Shown: one piece after another, positions 5,892 through 11,530 of the stretch
Numbering within the stretch: position 1 is the stretch's first letter
Layout of the letters: each line of letters opens with the position of its first letter
From: DATHWB01 sp040902855
GTDB taxonomy: Bacteria > Actinomycetota > Acidimicrobiia > Spongiisociales > ZC4RG35
NCBI GenBank assembly: GCA_040902855.1
Contig: JBBDWN010000175.1
Location: 1 to 11,530 of the forward strand
Direction of reading: 5' to 3'
DNA length: 11,530 nucleotides
Made by a program: the position numbers and the translations under genes
Notes under the pieces: generated by a model
Database searches by the model: none
Told to the model about the DNA's origin: nothing
What the model saw: only the letters and a program-made list of their open reading frames with translations

Positions 5892-6060
5892 AACCGTGGG
5901 CCAGCCGGGCGCCCCAGGGCCTGGCGAACCCAGGGTTCGTGGGGCCCTCCAGGGGCCCCTACAGCCCACGGTTCGCCCTTCTTGAGCGCATCGTGTCGAA
6001 CCGTGGGCTCACGGGGCCCTCCAAGGGCTCCGTGAACCCTGGGTTCTCGGAGCCCTTTTT
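5892..6060. repeat. Nested inverted-repeat element
   Basis: Nearly all of this gene-free stretch is dyad structure. AACCGTGGGC occurs at 5892-5901 and 5999-6008, with its exact complement at 5964-5973 (extended to 12 bp against 5997-6008). The palindrome GAACCC-A/T-GGGTTC occurs at 5926-5938 and 6034-6046. CCAGG-G-CCTGG lies at 5914-5924. GGGGCCCTCCA occurs at 5941-5951 and 6013-6023. The 50-bp block 5926-5975 and the reverse complement of 5997-6046 align without gaps at 40 of 50 positions, around a 21-nt spacer. It may be a REP/MITE-like element or a structured RNA 3' end. No reading frame in it looks like a protein. Confidence 0.75.
6023..6060 (+). terminator. Intrinsic terminator of the padR-NfeD-SPFH operon
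   Basis: GGGCTCCG (6025-6032) pairs with CGGAGCCC (6048-6055). Inside it GAACCC (6034-6039) pairs with GGGTTC (6041-6046), with one T-T mismatch between the two stems, so about 14 bp can form. A24/A23 can extend onto the T run at 6056-6060. The last T of the run is also part of the stop codon of the converging lipoprotein gene. Confidence 0.85.
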
Positions 6061-6578
6061 CAGCCGGCGGTGCGGTCCATCGAGGCGAGGGTGGCTTCGA
6101 CTTCGGCGGGTTCGACGGGCGGGAAGAAGATCATCGTGAACTGGTCACAACGATCACCGGGCTGCTCGAACCAGCCGACCACCCACGAACCGTCGTCGAA
6201 CGGACCGGCCACCGCCCGAGCCCCGTCGATCGACACCTCGCCCTTCTCCCCCGGCCACTCCTCCAACGGCAACGTGCCGCGGATCAACGCCATCGCCAGC
6301 CCGCCGTCACCATCGAGCCAGATGGTGCTCGAGGTCCCTGCGATCTCCAGGTAGTCGTTCCGCTCCAGATCCTCGGGGTCCACGATGGTCGGCTCGACCC
6401 GTTCAGGAACTACCTCGACGCGGTATGGCGGCGGGGCGCACTCTGCGGGACGGGTCGTCGTGGTCGTCTCCTCCACCGTGGTCGACGTCGTCTCGGGCGG
6501 CGGAGTCGTGGTCGTGGATGTCTCTGCGCCACCGGTACACGCGGCAACGAGAAGAAGGAAAGGAACGAGCCTTCGCAT
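6060..6578 (-). CDS. Small Thr-rich lipoprotein of unknown function
   Basis: The 172-residue product starts with a short lipoprotein signal (RR, then VPFLLLVAAC) in which VAAC is a good lipobox with Cys14 as the lipidated residue. A threonine/proline/glutamate stalk follows (about 19-46, runs such as STTTTPPPETTSTTVEETTT). The remaining domain of about 125 residues (47-172) is acidic and beta-rich (YLEIAGTSSTIWLDG, SWVVGWFEQPG, DQFTMIFFPPVEPAE) and was not matched to a family. Cys47 and Cys144 are the only other cysteines and could form a disulfide outside the cell. The start is set by the signal peptide. The same frame stays open far upstream, antisense to the peptidase gene, but that part is not protein-like. 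No Shine-Dalgarno sequence is seen, and a TACCCT box 7 nt before the ATG suggests a leaderless mRNA. Confidence 0.85.
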   Translation of the reverse strand: MRRLVPFLLLVAACTGGAETSTTTTPPPETTSTTVEETTTTTRPAECAPPPYRVEVVPERVEPTIVDPEDLERNDYLEIAGTSSTIWLDGDGGLAMALIRGTLPLEEWPGEKGEVSIDGARAVAGPFDDGSWVVGWFEQPGDRCDQFTMIFFPPVEPAEVEATLASMDRTAG

Positions 6579-6585
6579 TGCGACG

Positions 6586-6591
6586 AGGGTA
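6586..6591 (-). promoter_or_regulatory. Candidate leaderless -10 box for the lipoprotein gene
   Basis: On the minus strand TACCCT ends exactly 7 nt before the ATG at 6576-6578, with no ribosome site between. This is the spacing expected when transcription starts on the first base of the start codon. No -35 hexamer is evident. Confidence 0.4.
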
Positions 6592-6645
6592 CCGCCGGTG
6601 CCCACGCACCCCCGACTCCACGACGCACAAACCCCCGGCACCCCA

Positions 6646-6651
6646 TAGAGT
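6646..6651 (+). promoter_or_regulatory. Weak -10 candidate for the M20 peptidase gene
   Basis: TAGAGT lies 26 nt before the ATG at 6678, leaving a short leader with a weak GAAAGA ribosome site (6668-6673). It overlaps one arm of a 7-bp inverted repeat, CCGACTC (6612-6618) and GAGTCGG (6648-6654), 29 nt apart. Both signals are weak. Confidence 0.25.
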
Positions 6652-6677
6652 CGGCGGCGCCCCGACCGAAAGACCGC

Positions 6678-7835
6678 ATGACCCCGAAAGAACGCGCAGC
6701 TGCCGTCATCGGCAACGCCCGCGCCGACCTCGAAGAACTCAGCCACTGGATGTATCACCATCCGGAGGTGGCCTATGAGGAGTTCGAGAGTTCCGCCCGG
6801 CTGGCAACGTTCCTCGGCGACAGCGGTTTCGACGTCGAGTACCCCGCCTACGGCCTGGACACCGCCTTCGCGGCTCGCGTCGGCACCAACGGGCCTCACG
6901 TCGTGATCTGCGCCGAATACGACGCCTTGCCGGGGGTCGGTCACGCCTGCGGGCACAACATCATCGCCACTGCGGCCGCCGGTGCCGGAATCGCACTCGC
7001 GCCCCTCGTCGACGACCTGGGCATCCGGCTCACCGTGCTCGGCACACCTGCCGAAGAGCACTACGGCGGCAAGGTCGATCTCATCGAGGCCGGCGCATTC
7101 GAAGGAGTCGCGGCAGCGATGATGATCCATCCCTCCACCGAGGACGTCGTCGATCCGAGAGTCATCTCGGTGGCGCACATCGACGTCCACTTCTACGGCA
7201 AGGAAGCCCATGCCTCCGCCCACCCGCAACTCGGGATCAACGCCCTCGACGCCTTCGTCCAGGCCTACGTCAACGTGTCGACACTCCGCCAGGCGATCTA
7301 TCCGACCGACAAGATCCACGGCGTCATCCGGGAGGGTGGTCACGCCCCCAACATCATCCCTGCGTACACCCGGTCCTCTTGGTATGTCCGGGCCGCCACA
7401 AAGGAGAAGCTCGATGGCCTGTTCCCCAGAGTGGCAGCGTGCTTCGAAGCGGCGGCACTCGCCACCGGATGCCGAGTGGAGATCCAGCACGTCGGCCACA
7501 CGTACACCGAGATGGTGAGCGACCAGACGCTCGTCGAGTACTACGCGGCGAACACTGCGGAACTGGGCAGACCGATGATGCGCGGTCGGGACCTGCCGCC
7601 CGATCAGACCGGGTCAACCGACATGGGGAACGTCTCGCTCCTGGTCCCGACGATCCATCCGATGCTGGACATCTCGGCGACACCCCACGTGAACCATCAG
7701 CCCGAATTCGCCGCACACACGATCACTCCAGACGGGGACCGGGCGATCATCGACGGGGCGACGGCGATGGCGTGGACGGTCATCGATCTCGCCCAGAACG
7801 ACGCCTGGAGCCGGTTGGGCGTGCCGTTCAGCTGA
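6678..7835 (+). CDS. M20 family metallopeptidase/amidohydrolase (AbgB/PM20D2-like)
   Basis: This is a cytoplasmic di-metal hydrolase of amide bonds in N-acyl amino acids or dipeptides. The 385 residues fit the family. HACGHN (89-94) supplies the metal-binding Cys/His pair typical of the M20D branch. GTPAEEHYGGK (122-132) carries the catalytic Glu and its metal-binding neighbour, and H151 (MMIHP) is a further ligand. The lid/dimer domain spans about 170-285, with FYGKEAHASAHPQLGINALDA. GSTDMGNVSLLVPTIHPML (312-330) and the following HVNHQPEF are the signature of the ACY1L2 group. That group holds AbgB (p-aminobenzoyl-glutamate hydrolase subunit) and PM20D2 (dipeptidase). The substrate cannot be told from sequence, and no AbgA, AbgT or transporter partner is nearby. 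The gene stands alone, divergent from the lipoprotein and convergent with the desaturase. Confidence 0.93.
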   Translation: MTPKERAAAVIGNARADLEELSHWMYHHPEVAYEEFESSARLATFLGDSGFDVEYPAYGLDTAFAARVGTNGPHVVICAEYDALPGVGHACGHNIIATAAAGAGIALAPLVDDLGIRLTVLGTPAEEHYGGKVDLIEAGAFEGVAAAMMIHPSTEDVVDPRVISVAHIDVHFYGKEAHASAHPQLGINALDAFVQAYVNVSTLRQAIYPTDKIHGVIREGGHAPNIIPAYTRSSWYVRAATKEKLDGLFPRVAACFEAAALATGCRVEIQHVGHTYTEMVSDQTLVEYYAANTAELGRPMMRGRDLPPDQTGSTDMGNVSLLVPTIHPMLDISATPHVNHQPEFAAHTITPDGDRAIIDGATAMAWTVIDLAQNDAWSRLGVPFS

Positions 7836-7846
7836 CACGGTCAGCG

Positions 7847-7865
7847 GTAGCCAGGCACTGGCTAC
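7847..7865. terminator. Convergent-gene terminator hairpin
   Basis: GTAGCCAG (7847-7854) and CTGGCTAC (7858-7865) form a perfect 8-bp stem with loop GCA. It sits in the 39-nt gap between the stops of the M20 peptidase and the desaturase, so it can act on both transcripts. Neither side has a T run, which is common for actinobacterial terminators. Confidence 0.6.
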
Positions 7866-7874
7866 GCCGACTGC

Positions 7875-8771
7875 TCAGGTTGGAGAGAAGCGCGCCTCGA
7901 ACCGTTCGGCCTTCTGGATGATCTCGGCGGGCATCGCCATGATCCGATCCTGCAGTTCCGAAGCCCGCGCGTTCAGACCGGACAGCCGATCGAGTCCCCA
8001 CTGAGAGATCAGCGGCATGACCACGTTGTCGTGGTGGATCCGCATGTTGTAGACGCCGGCCCTGGCGATGTCGATCGACCGGCGGAGGTAGCCGGGGATT
8101 CCCACGCCGGGCATCTGGAAGTTGGCGAAGGTGTTGAGGATGCCTTCGAGTGCGGCCTCGGGATGATCTTCGATCATCTTCGCCATCACGCCCTTGTAGA
8201 AGAGAAAGTGGTGGTTCTCGTCCGACGCGATCTGCCGCATGAGTTCGAAAGCGGTCTCGTCGTCGGTGATTCTCCCCGCGTTGCGGTGGGAGATTCGTGT
8301 GGCGAGTTCCTGGGCGGAGGTGTAGGCGAACAGTTCCGCCGGGTGATTCCAGCGCGGTTCCCAACCGACAGTCATCGTCGCCATGCGATCGTCTTCGAGC
8401 TCGTCGGGGTCACAGTTTCGGGTCGTCAGGAGATAGCTGCGGATGGCGATCGCATGCTGGCCTTCCTCGGCAGTCCACAGGTTGTTCCACTCGCGCCAGA
8501 TCGAGCCTTCCGGCAGATACTTCTCGAGGGTCACGTGGTAGTACGGAAGGTTGTCCTCGGTGAGCAGGTTGAGGACGAGAGACGTACGTGCCTTCTCGTT
8601 GAGCGTGGCCTGAGATTCGTCCCAGGGTTCCTTGACGAAGTTGCGGCCTTCTTCCCACGGAATCAGATCGTGGAAGTACCACGGCTTACGCCGGGTGCGG
8701 TGCTCCTCTAGGAGTTGCTTGACGGTCGGTTCCACCGACTCCAGCAACTCAAAGTGCTCGCTGTAGGCCAT
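7875..8771 (-). CDS. Acyl-ACP desaturase (soluble diiron, DesA-type)
   Basis: This enzyme puts a double bond into acyl chains held on acyl carrier protein, using O2 and ferredoxin, and so sets membrane fluidity. The 298-residue ferritin-like helical bundle shows all diiron ligand motifs: E72 in LLTEDNLPYY, E102/E103 and H106 in TAEEGQHA, E155 in TSAQELATRISH, and E185 with H188 in IASDENHH. These match the plant stearoyl-ACP motifs TEEALPTY, EENRH, QERATFISH and DEKRH. There is no membrane segment or transit peptide. The ATG has GGAGA 7 nt upstream. Double-bond position cannot be predicted. In actinobacteria, DesA1/DesA2 of Mycobacterium are the closest known analogues. A 15-bp palindrome near its predicted promoter suggests repressor control. 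Confidence 0.95.
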   Translation of the reverse strand: MAYSEHFELLESVEPTVKQLLEEHRTRRKPWYFHDLIPWEEGRNFVKEPWDESQATLNEKARTSLVLNLLTEDNLPYYHVTLEKYLPEGSIWREWNNLWTAEEGQHAIAIRSYLLTTRNCDPDELEDDRMATMTVGWEPRWNHPAELFAYTSAQELATRISHRNAGRITDDETAFELMRQIASDENHHFLFYKGVMAKMIEDHPEAALEGILNTFANFQMPGVGIPGYLRRSIDIARAGVYNMRIHHDNVVMPLISQWGLDRLSGLNARASELQDRIMAMPAEIIQKAERFEARFSPT

Positions 8772-8794
8772 GTGCGCGTCTCCAGATCTCGATG

Positions 8795-8809
8795 ACGTCG
8801 ACTCGACGT
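8795..8809 (-). promoter_or_regulatory. 15-bp palindrome upstream of the desaturase, candidate operator
   Basis: ACGTCGA and TCGACGT are perfect 7-bp arms around a single central base, in the 103-nt gap 8772-8874. On the minus strand TACTGT (8820-8825) is a possible -10 box that would start transcription near 8812, putting the palindrome at the first transcribed bases. No good -35 is visible, and TATAGC further upstream is another -10 option. Fatty-acid desaturase genes are often controlled by TetR- or GntR-type repressors at such sites, but none is encoded here. Confidence 0.45.
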
Positions 8810-8874
8810 TCCGACCCCAACAGTAGAGGCCATGACAAGGCTATACGGCTCTGAATCGACGGCGAGTCGGTCCT

Positions 8875-10416
8875 TCAGCCATACGCTCGGACGAATCCGT
8901 CCCTGCTCCCCACGTAGATCCGGCCGTTCCACACGGCAGGAGACGACTCGATGCAGCCTTCGGCCGCGGGAATCGACCACTCGAGCACCGGCTCTCGAGG
9001 GTCGGTGAGGTCATAGCTGCGGAGTTCGGCCGTCTCGCATGTCGCGACCAGCAGGCTGTCACCGATCACAGCCGGTGAGGACCAGGCGTGAAAGCCGACC
9101 GAATCCTCCCACGTGATCTCCCCGGTCGCCGCATCGACCGCCAGCAGCCGTCCGGTGTGTGTCGGGACGTACACCATCCCGTGCGCAACGGCCGGCGTCG
9201 CCCATATGCCTCCGTCTGAGCCTGAAACGCCGGGAACCGGGACACCCCATCGCACCGGGTCGTCGGGACGGGACGGGTCCAAGGAGATGAGCTGGCCGAG
9301 TTCGGCGGAACGTTCGTTGAAGCGTTCCAACTCGACTGCCAAGTAGAGCATCCCTTCCGAATCGGCGACGATCGTCGCATCGATGTCGTCGCCGGCCCAG
9401 AAGTCGAACGTCACCGGATCCTCGGCGCCGGCATCGACCAGATCCATGTCGACGCCGACAATGCGGCCACCCGAATTGGCGAAGTAGACGGTTCGCTCGA
9501 AGACGACGACCGAGGACTCGATCGACACGTTCGACCCAACGCGGGCCAGCAGTTCGTCGTTCCAACCTGGCATCGAGAACACGATCTCCGGGTCGACCGC
9601 CACCCGGCCGTCGCTCGTCGAACGGTTCAGGCGGATGGCGAAGAACCAACCGTTCTCGCCTCCCTCGTACAGGATGTCGTCGACGATGACCGGGTTGCCG
9701 TCCCAATCGTTGTTCCAAATTCCTTGCACCTCGTTGGCGTCGAGCGCCCACAACTCCTCGACCGGATCACGGTCGAGCGCGATGACCCGGAGCTTGTTGT
9801 CGCGGCTGCCCGTGTAGAGGAGCGGGAACCCGTCAGGATCGATCGTCACCGACCCCTTGATGATGTCACCGGTTGCGAAAGGCTCTCTTGTGGCAACGCC
9901 GGTCGCGGCATCGACGAAATGAACCGACTTGTCGTACGCACCGAAGACGACCTCGGTCACGCCGTCGGGCCTCTCCCAAACCGCAGGCTGTCCGGTCCAG
10001 CCCGTCCCGCACCACACGCTCGACTCACCGTCCACGACCGATGATCCGCACATCGGCGACTCGGGGTACCGCCACAGGACCTCGGGTGGCCCGGAGGGGA
10101 GAGGACCCGTGCCGTAGAAGGACCGGGTCGGGTTTCCTCGGAACATCGTCAGGCCCACCGTGCTCCCCCACGGCTCTCCGAACGTGCTTCCCGGAACGAC
10201 GCCAGACGCCCGGAGTGGTTCGGTGGTGGTGGTTGTGGTCGAAGCCGCTGTGGCTGCCGTGACCGGATCCGAGAGGGTTGTGGTCGACTCCGCCGCCACG
10301 CTGATCGTGGTCGGCGGCGGGGGCTCTACGCCCATCGGTCCATTGATTGCGAAGGCGGCTCCGCCGAGTGCCCCTCCCACCACCACGACGATGGCGGCCA
10401 TCAATCGTCGGTCCAT
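8875..10416 (-). CDS. Exported PQQ-type beta-propeller protein with Thr-rich stalk
   Basis: Residues 1-25 are an export signal or membrane anchor (RRLMAAIVVVVGGALGGAAFA) with no lipobox. A Thr/Pro-rich stalk covers about 35-68, including STTTTTTEP. The rest of the 513 residues is a repeat beta-propeller of the PQQ_2/BamB fold. Blade motifs include VHFVDAATGVA (166-175), LRVIALDRDPVEELWALD (209-226), GRIVGVDMD (317-325), GRLLAVDAATGEITWED (422-438) and a closing GRIYVGSRDGFVRAYG (498-513). Cysteine pairs (C123/C136, C460/C488) suggest disulfides outside the cell. No quinoprotein catalytic residues could be identified, so a binding or scaffold role is more likely than dehydrogenase activity. 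ATG 10416 overlaps the capA stop as TGATG and has GGGGAA 5 nt upstream. An in-frame GTG at 10434 is the alternative start. Confidence 0.88.
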   Translation of the reverse strand: MDRRLMAAIVVVVGGALGGAAFAINGPMGVEPPPPTTISVAAESTTTLSDPVTAATAASTTTTTTEPLRASGVVPGSTFGEPWGSTVGLTMFRGNPTRSFYGTGPLPSGPPEVLWRYPESPMCGSSVVDGESSVWCGTGWTGQPAVWERPDGVTEVVFGAYDKSVHFVDAATGVATREPFATGDIIKGSVTIDPDGFPLLYTGSRDNKLRVIALDRDPVEELWALDANEVQGIWNNDWDGNPVIVDDILYEGGENGWFFAIRLNRSTSDGRVAVDPEIVFSMPGWNDELLARVGSNVSIESSVVVFERTVYFANSGGRIVGVDMDLVDAGAEDPVTFDFWAGDDIDATIVADSEGMLYLAVELERFNERSAELGQLISLDPSRPDDPVRWGVPVPGVSGSDGGIWATPAVAHGMVYVPTHTGRLLAVDAATGEITWEDSVGFHAWSSPAVIGDSLLVATCETAELRSYDLTDPREPVLEWSIPAAEGCIESSPAVWNGRIYVGSRDGFVRAYG

Positions 10417-11507
10417 CAACGTTCCCCGTCGCACGCCGGCTCCGCCCGGAGGACCGGCTGTCCCGACGTTTCGATGAATGCGGGTATGAGACAGGCGTCG
10501 ATCGTCCCGTCAGGCGAAATGACGACCCGTGCGACGGCGGTGGTGGCTCCGGCGTCGCTCAGACGCGGCCAGATGAAGTTGCCGAGCGTCCAGAACACCG
10601 GTTTGCCTTCGATGAACTCCAACTCCCCCAACCGATGCGGATGATGCCCGAAAATCATGTCGGCCCCGGCCGCGATCATCGCCTCGGCGCGCTCCCGGTC
10701 ATCAGCCCGAGGCTCGGTCTCCACCTCCCACAACCAGTGGATCGACACGGCGACGAAGTCCGCGATCTTCGCGGCATCCCGGACAGCGGCCGTCATCTGC
10801 TCGATGTCGTCGCCGCTTGCCATTCCCGGCCGGTCATCGGTTGCGAACCAGGTGTTGGACGGTGCGACACCGCCCATCCCGAGAACGGCGACTCGCCAGG
10901 GGCCGAGGTCGAAAACCGCAGGGCGGGTAGCGATCGTCACATTGGGCCCCACGCCCACTGCTCGGATCCCCGCACGGTTCACGTTCGACCTGCCGTCGAG
11001 CATGGCCTCGACGCCGAAGTCTTGGCTGTGGTTGTTGGCGAGGTTGGCCACATCGACGCCGGCGCTGCGAGCAACAGGAAGAGACGCCGGGTCGCACTGG
11101 AACGTGAACTCTTTGGAAAGGGCAGTGCCGAGGAGCGATGGGCTGCATTCGAGGTTGATGATGGTGAGATCGTCGCTGGCGAACAGGCCGTCGAGTCCCT
11201 CGAAGGCGTACTCGAATCCTTCGGCTGCGAGGTTGGGTACGTAGGCCGTGTCGAAGTTGGTATCGCCGACACCGTGGATGACGACGGAACGAGGCGGTTC
11301 GGTGGTGGTCGTGGTGGAGGGAGCGGTCGTGATGGAGGAAGCGGTCGTCGTGACCGCCGGAATGGTCGTGTCAGGGACCACCACCCGGACAGTCGTGGTC
11401 GTCAACGCCGATTCGACGAAACCGGCGGGCGGGGCGGCGACAAAGGCGGCCGCACCGAGGAGCGAACCACCGATGAGTACCACACCGACCAGTGTTGAAC
11501 GACGCAT
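10416..11507 (-). CDS. CapA-family protein (PGA_cap phosphoesterase-like), membrane anchored
   Basis: The 363 residues begin with an export signal or anchor (LVGVVLIGGSLLGAAAFVAA, 6-25) and a Thr-rich stalk (about 35-70, ending STTTTTEPPR). The CapA/PgsA domain (metallophosphatase-like fold) fills about 74-345. Its motifs are HGVGDTNFD (78-86), NLECSPS (118-124), ANNHSQDFG (157-165), SIHW (255-258), GADMIFGHHPHRLG (281-294) and TLGNFIW (307-313). Known members act in poly-gamma-glutamate capsule synthesis, but many family members lie outside capsule operons, and no capB or capC is seen here. The usual HWGxEY motif reads HWLWEV, losing the Gly. Cysteines come in pairs (C121/C138, C339/C359). 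The ATG at 11505-11507 is chosen. A TTG at 11511-11513 would add two residues. A TACGCT box (11518-11523) lies 10 nt upstream. The next gene starts within its stop codon. Confidence 0.93.
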   Translation of the reverse strand: MRRSTLVGVVLIGGSLLGAAAFVAAPPAGFVESALTTTTVRVVVPDTTIPAVTTTASSITTAPSTTTTTEPPRSVVIHGVGDTNFDTAYVPNLAAEGFEYAFEGLDGLFASDDLTIINLECSPSLLGTALSKEFTFQCDPASLPVARSAGVDVANLANNHSQDFGVEAMLDGRSNVNRAGIRAVGVGPNVTIATRPAVFDLGPWRVAVLGMGGVAPSNTWFATDDRPGMASGDDIEQMTAAVRDAAKIADFVAVSIHWLWEVETEPRADDRERAEAMIAAGADMIFGHHPHRLGELEFIEGKPVFWTLGNFIWPRLSDAGATTAVARVVISPDGTIDACLIPAFIETSGQPVLRAEPACDGER

Positions 11508-11530
11508 CTTCAAACGAAGCGTAGGAAGAC

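Noticed and set aside
5892..6060. tRNA or CRISPR origin for the repeat element
   Set aside because: There is no cloverleaf or GTTCGANTC T-loop in the right context, and no regular repeat-spacer periodicity. The pattern is nested inverted repeats.
6579..7499. Upstream extension of the lipoprotein frame to a 479-residue protein
   Set aside because: It is antisense to the clearly real M20 peptidase, and the signal peptide and lipobox fix the true start at 6578.
10200..10300. GGT/TGG triplet runs as a microsatellite or CRISPR-like repeat
   Set aside because: They are Thr codons of the propeller protein's stalk on the minus strand, with no spacer-repeat structure. The same holds for 6440-6530 and 11290-11400.
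10347..11498. Long + strand frame opposite the capA gene
   Set aside because: Composition is Arg/Asp/Gly-rich shadow sequence, and the opposite strand encodes all CapA motifs.

Overview
The window is dense, GC-rich bacterial chromosome (by eye low-to-mid 60s % GC). It most resembles an actinobacterium of the Acidimicrobiia type. Three things point there: several exported proteins carry long threonine-rich stalks, clpB is preceded by a HAIR-like (HspR) site, and several genes have a TANNNT box 7-8 nt before the ATG, as in leaderless actinobacterial transcripts. This assignment is inferred from style; no rRNA or other marker gene is present.

Layout. Bases 1-73 hold the 3' tail of an unidentified + strand gene, whose stop abuts the stop of clpB (74-2659, -). 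clpB has a HAIR-like promoter at 2693-2715 and lies downstream of mscL (2744-3130, -). Divergent from mscL is a 131-residue conserved-looking protein of unknown function (3223-3618, +). Next comes a tight + strand operon: a PadR-family repressor (3696-4079), a membrane protein that joins a HAAS-like domain to a complete NfeD protein (4072-4878), and a stomatin/SPFH protein (4905-5888). A roughly 170-bp nested inverted-repeat element (5892-6060) ends in a strong intrinsic terminator and closes the operon. A small Thr-rich lipoprotein (6060-6578, -) and an M20 metallopeptidase (6678-7835, +) are divergent. The peptidase converges, across a terminator hairpin, on an acyl-ACP desaturase (7875-8771, -). 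Upstream of the desaturase on the same strand are a secreted or anchored beta-propeller protein (8875-10416, -) and a CapA-family protein (10416-11507, -), which overlap as TGATG.

How the genes may work together. Much of the first nine kilobases concerns stress and the membrane: disaggregase, mechanosensitive channel, NfeD/stomatin membrane scaffold and fatty-acid desaturase. The most unusual unit is the PadR - HAAS-NfeD fusion - SPFH operon. It physically couples the usual membrane partner of a PadR repressor to the usual partner of a stomatin. The fusion gene carries a 10-nt perfect Shine-Dalgarno match and an in-frame GTG exactly at the junction, so the locus may make both the fusion and a free NfeD. 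The padR start region carries two dyads about four helical turns apart, which suggests autoregulation. The CapA/beta-propeller pair has similar anchor-plus-stalk N-termini and probably acts outside the cell.

No rRNA, tRNA, CRISPR array, insertion sequence or phage gene was seen.
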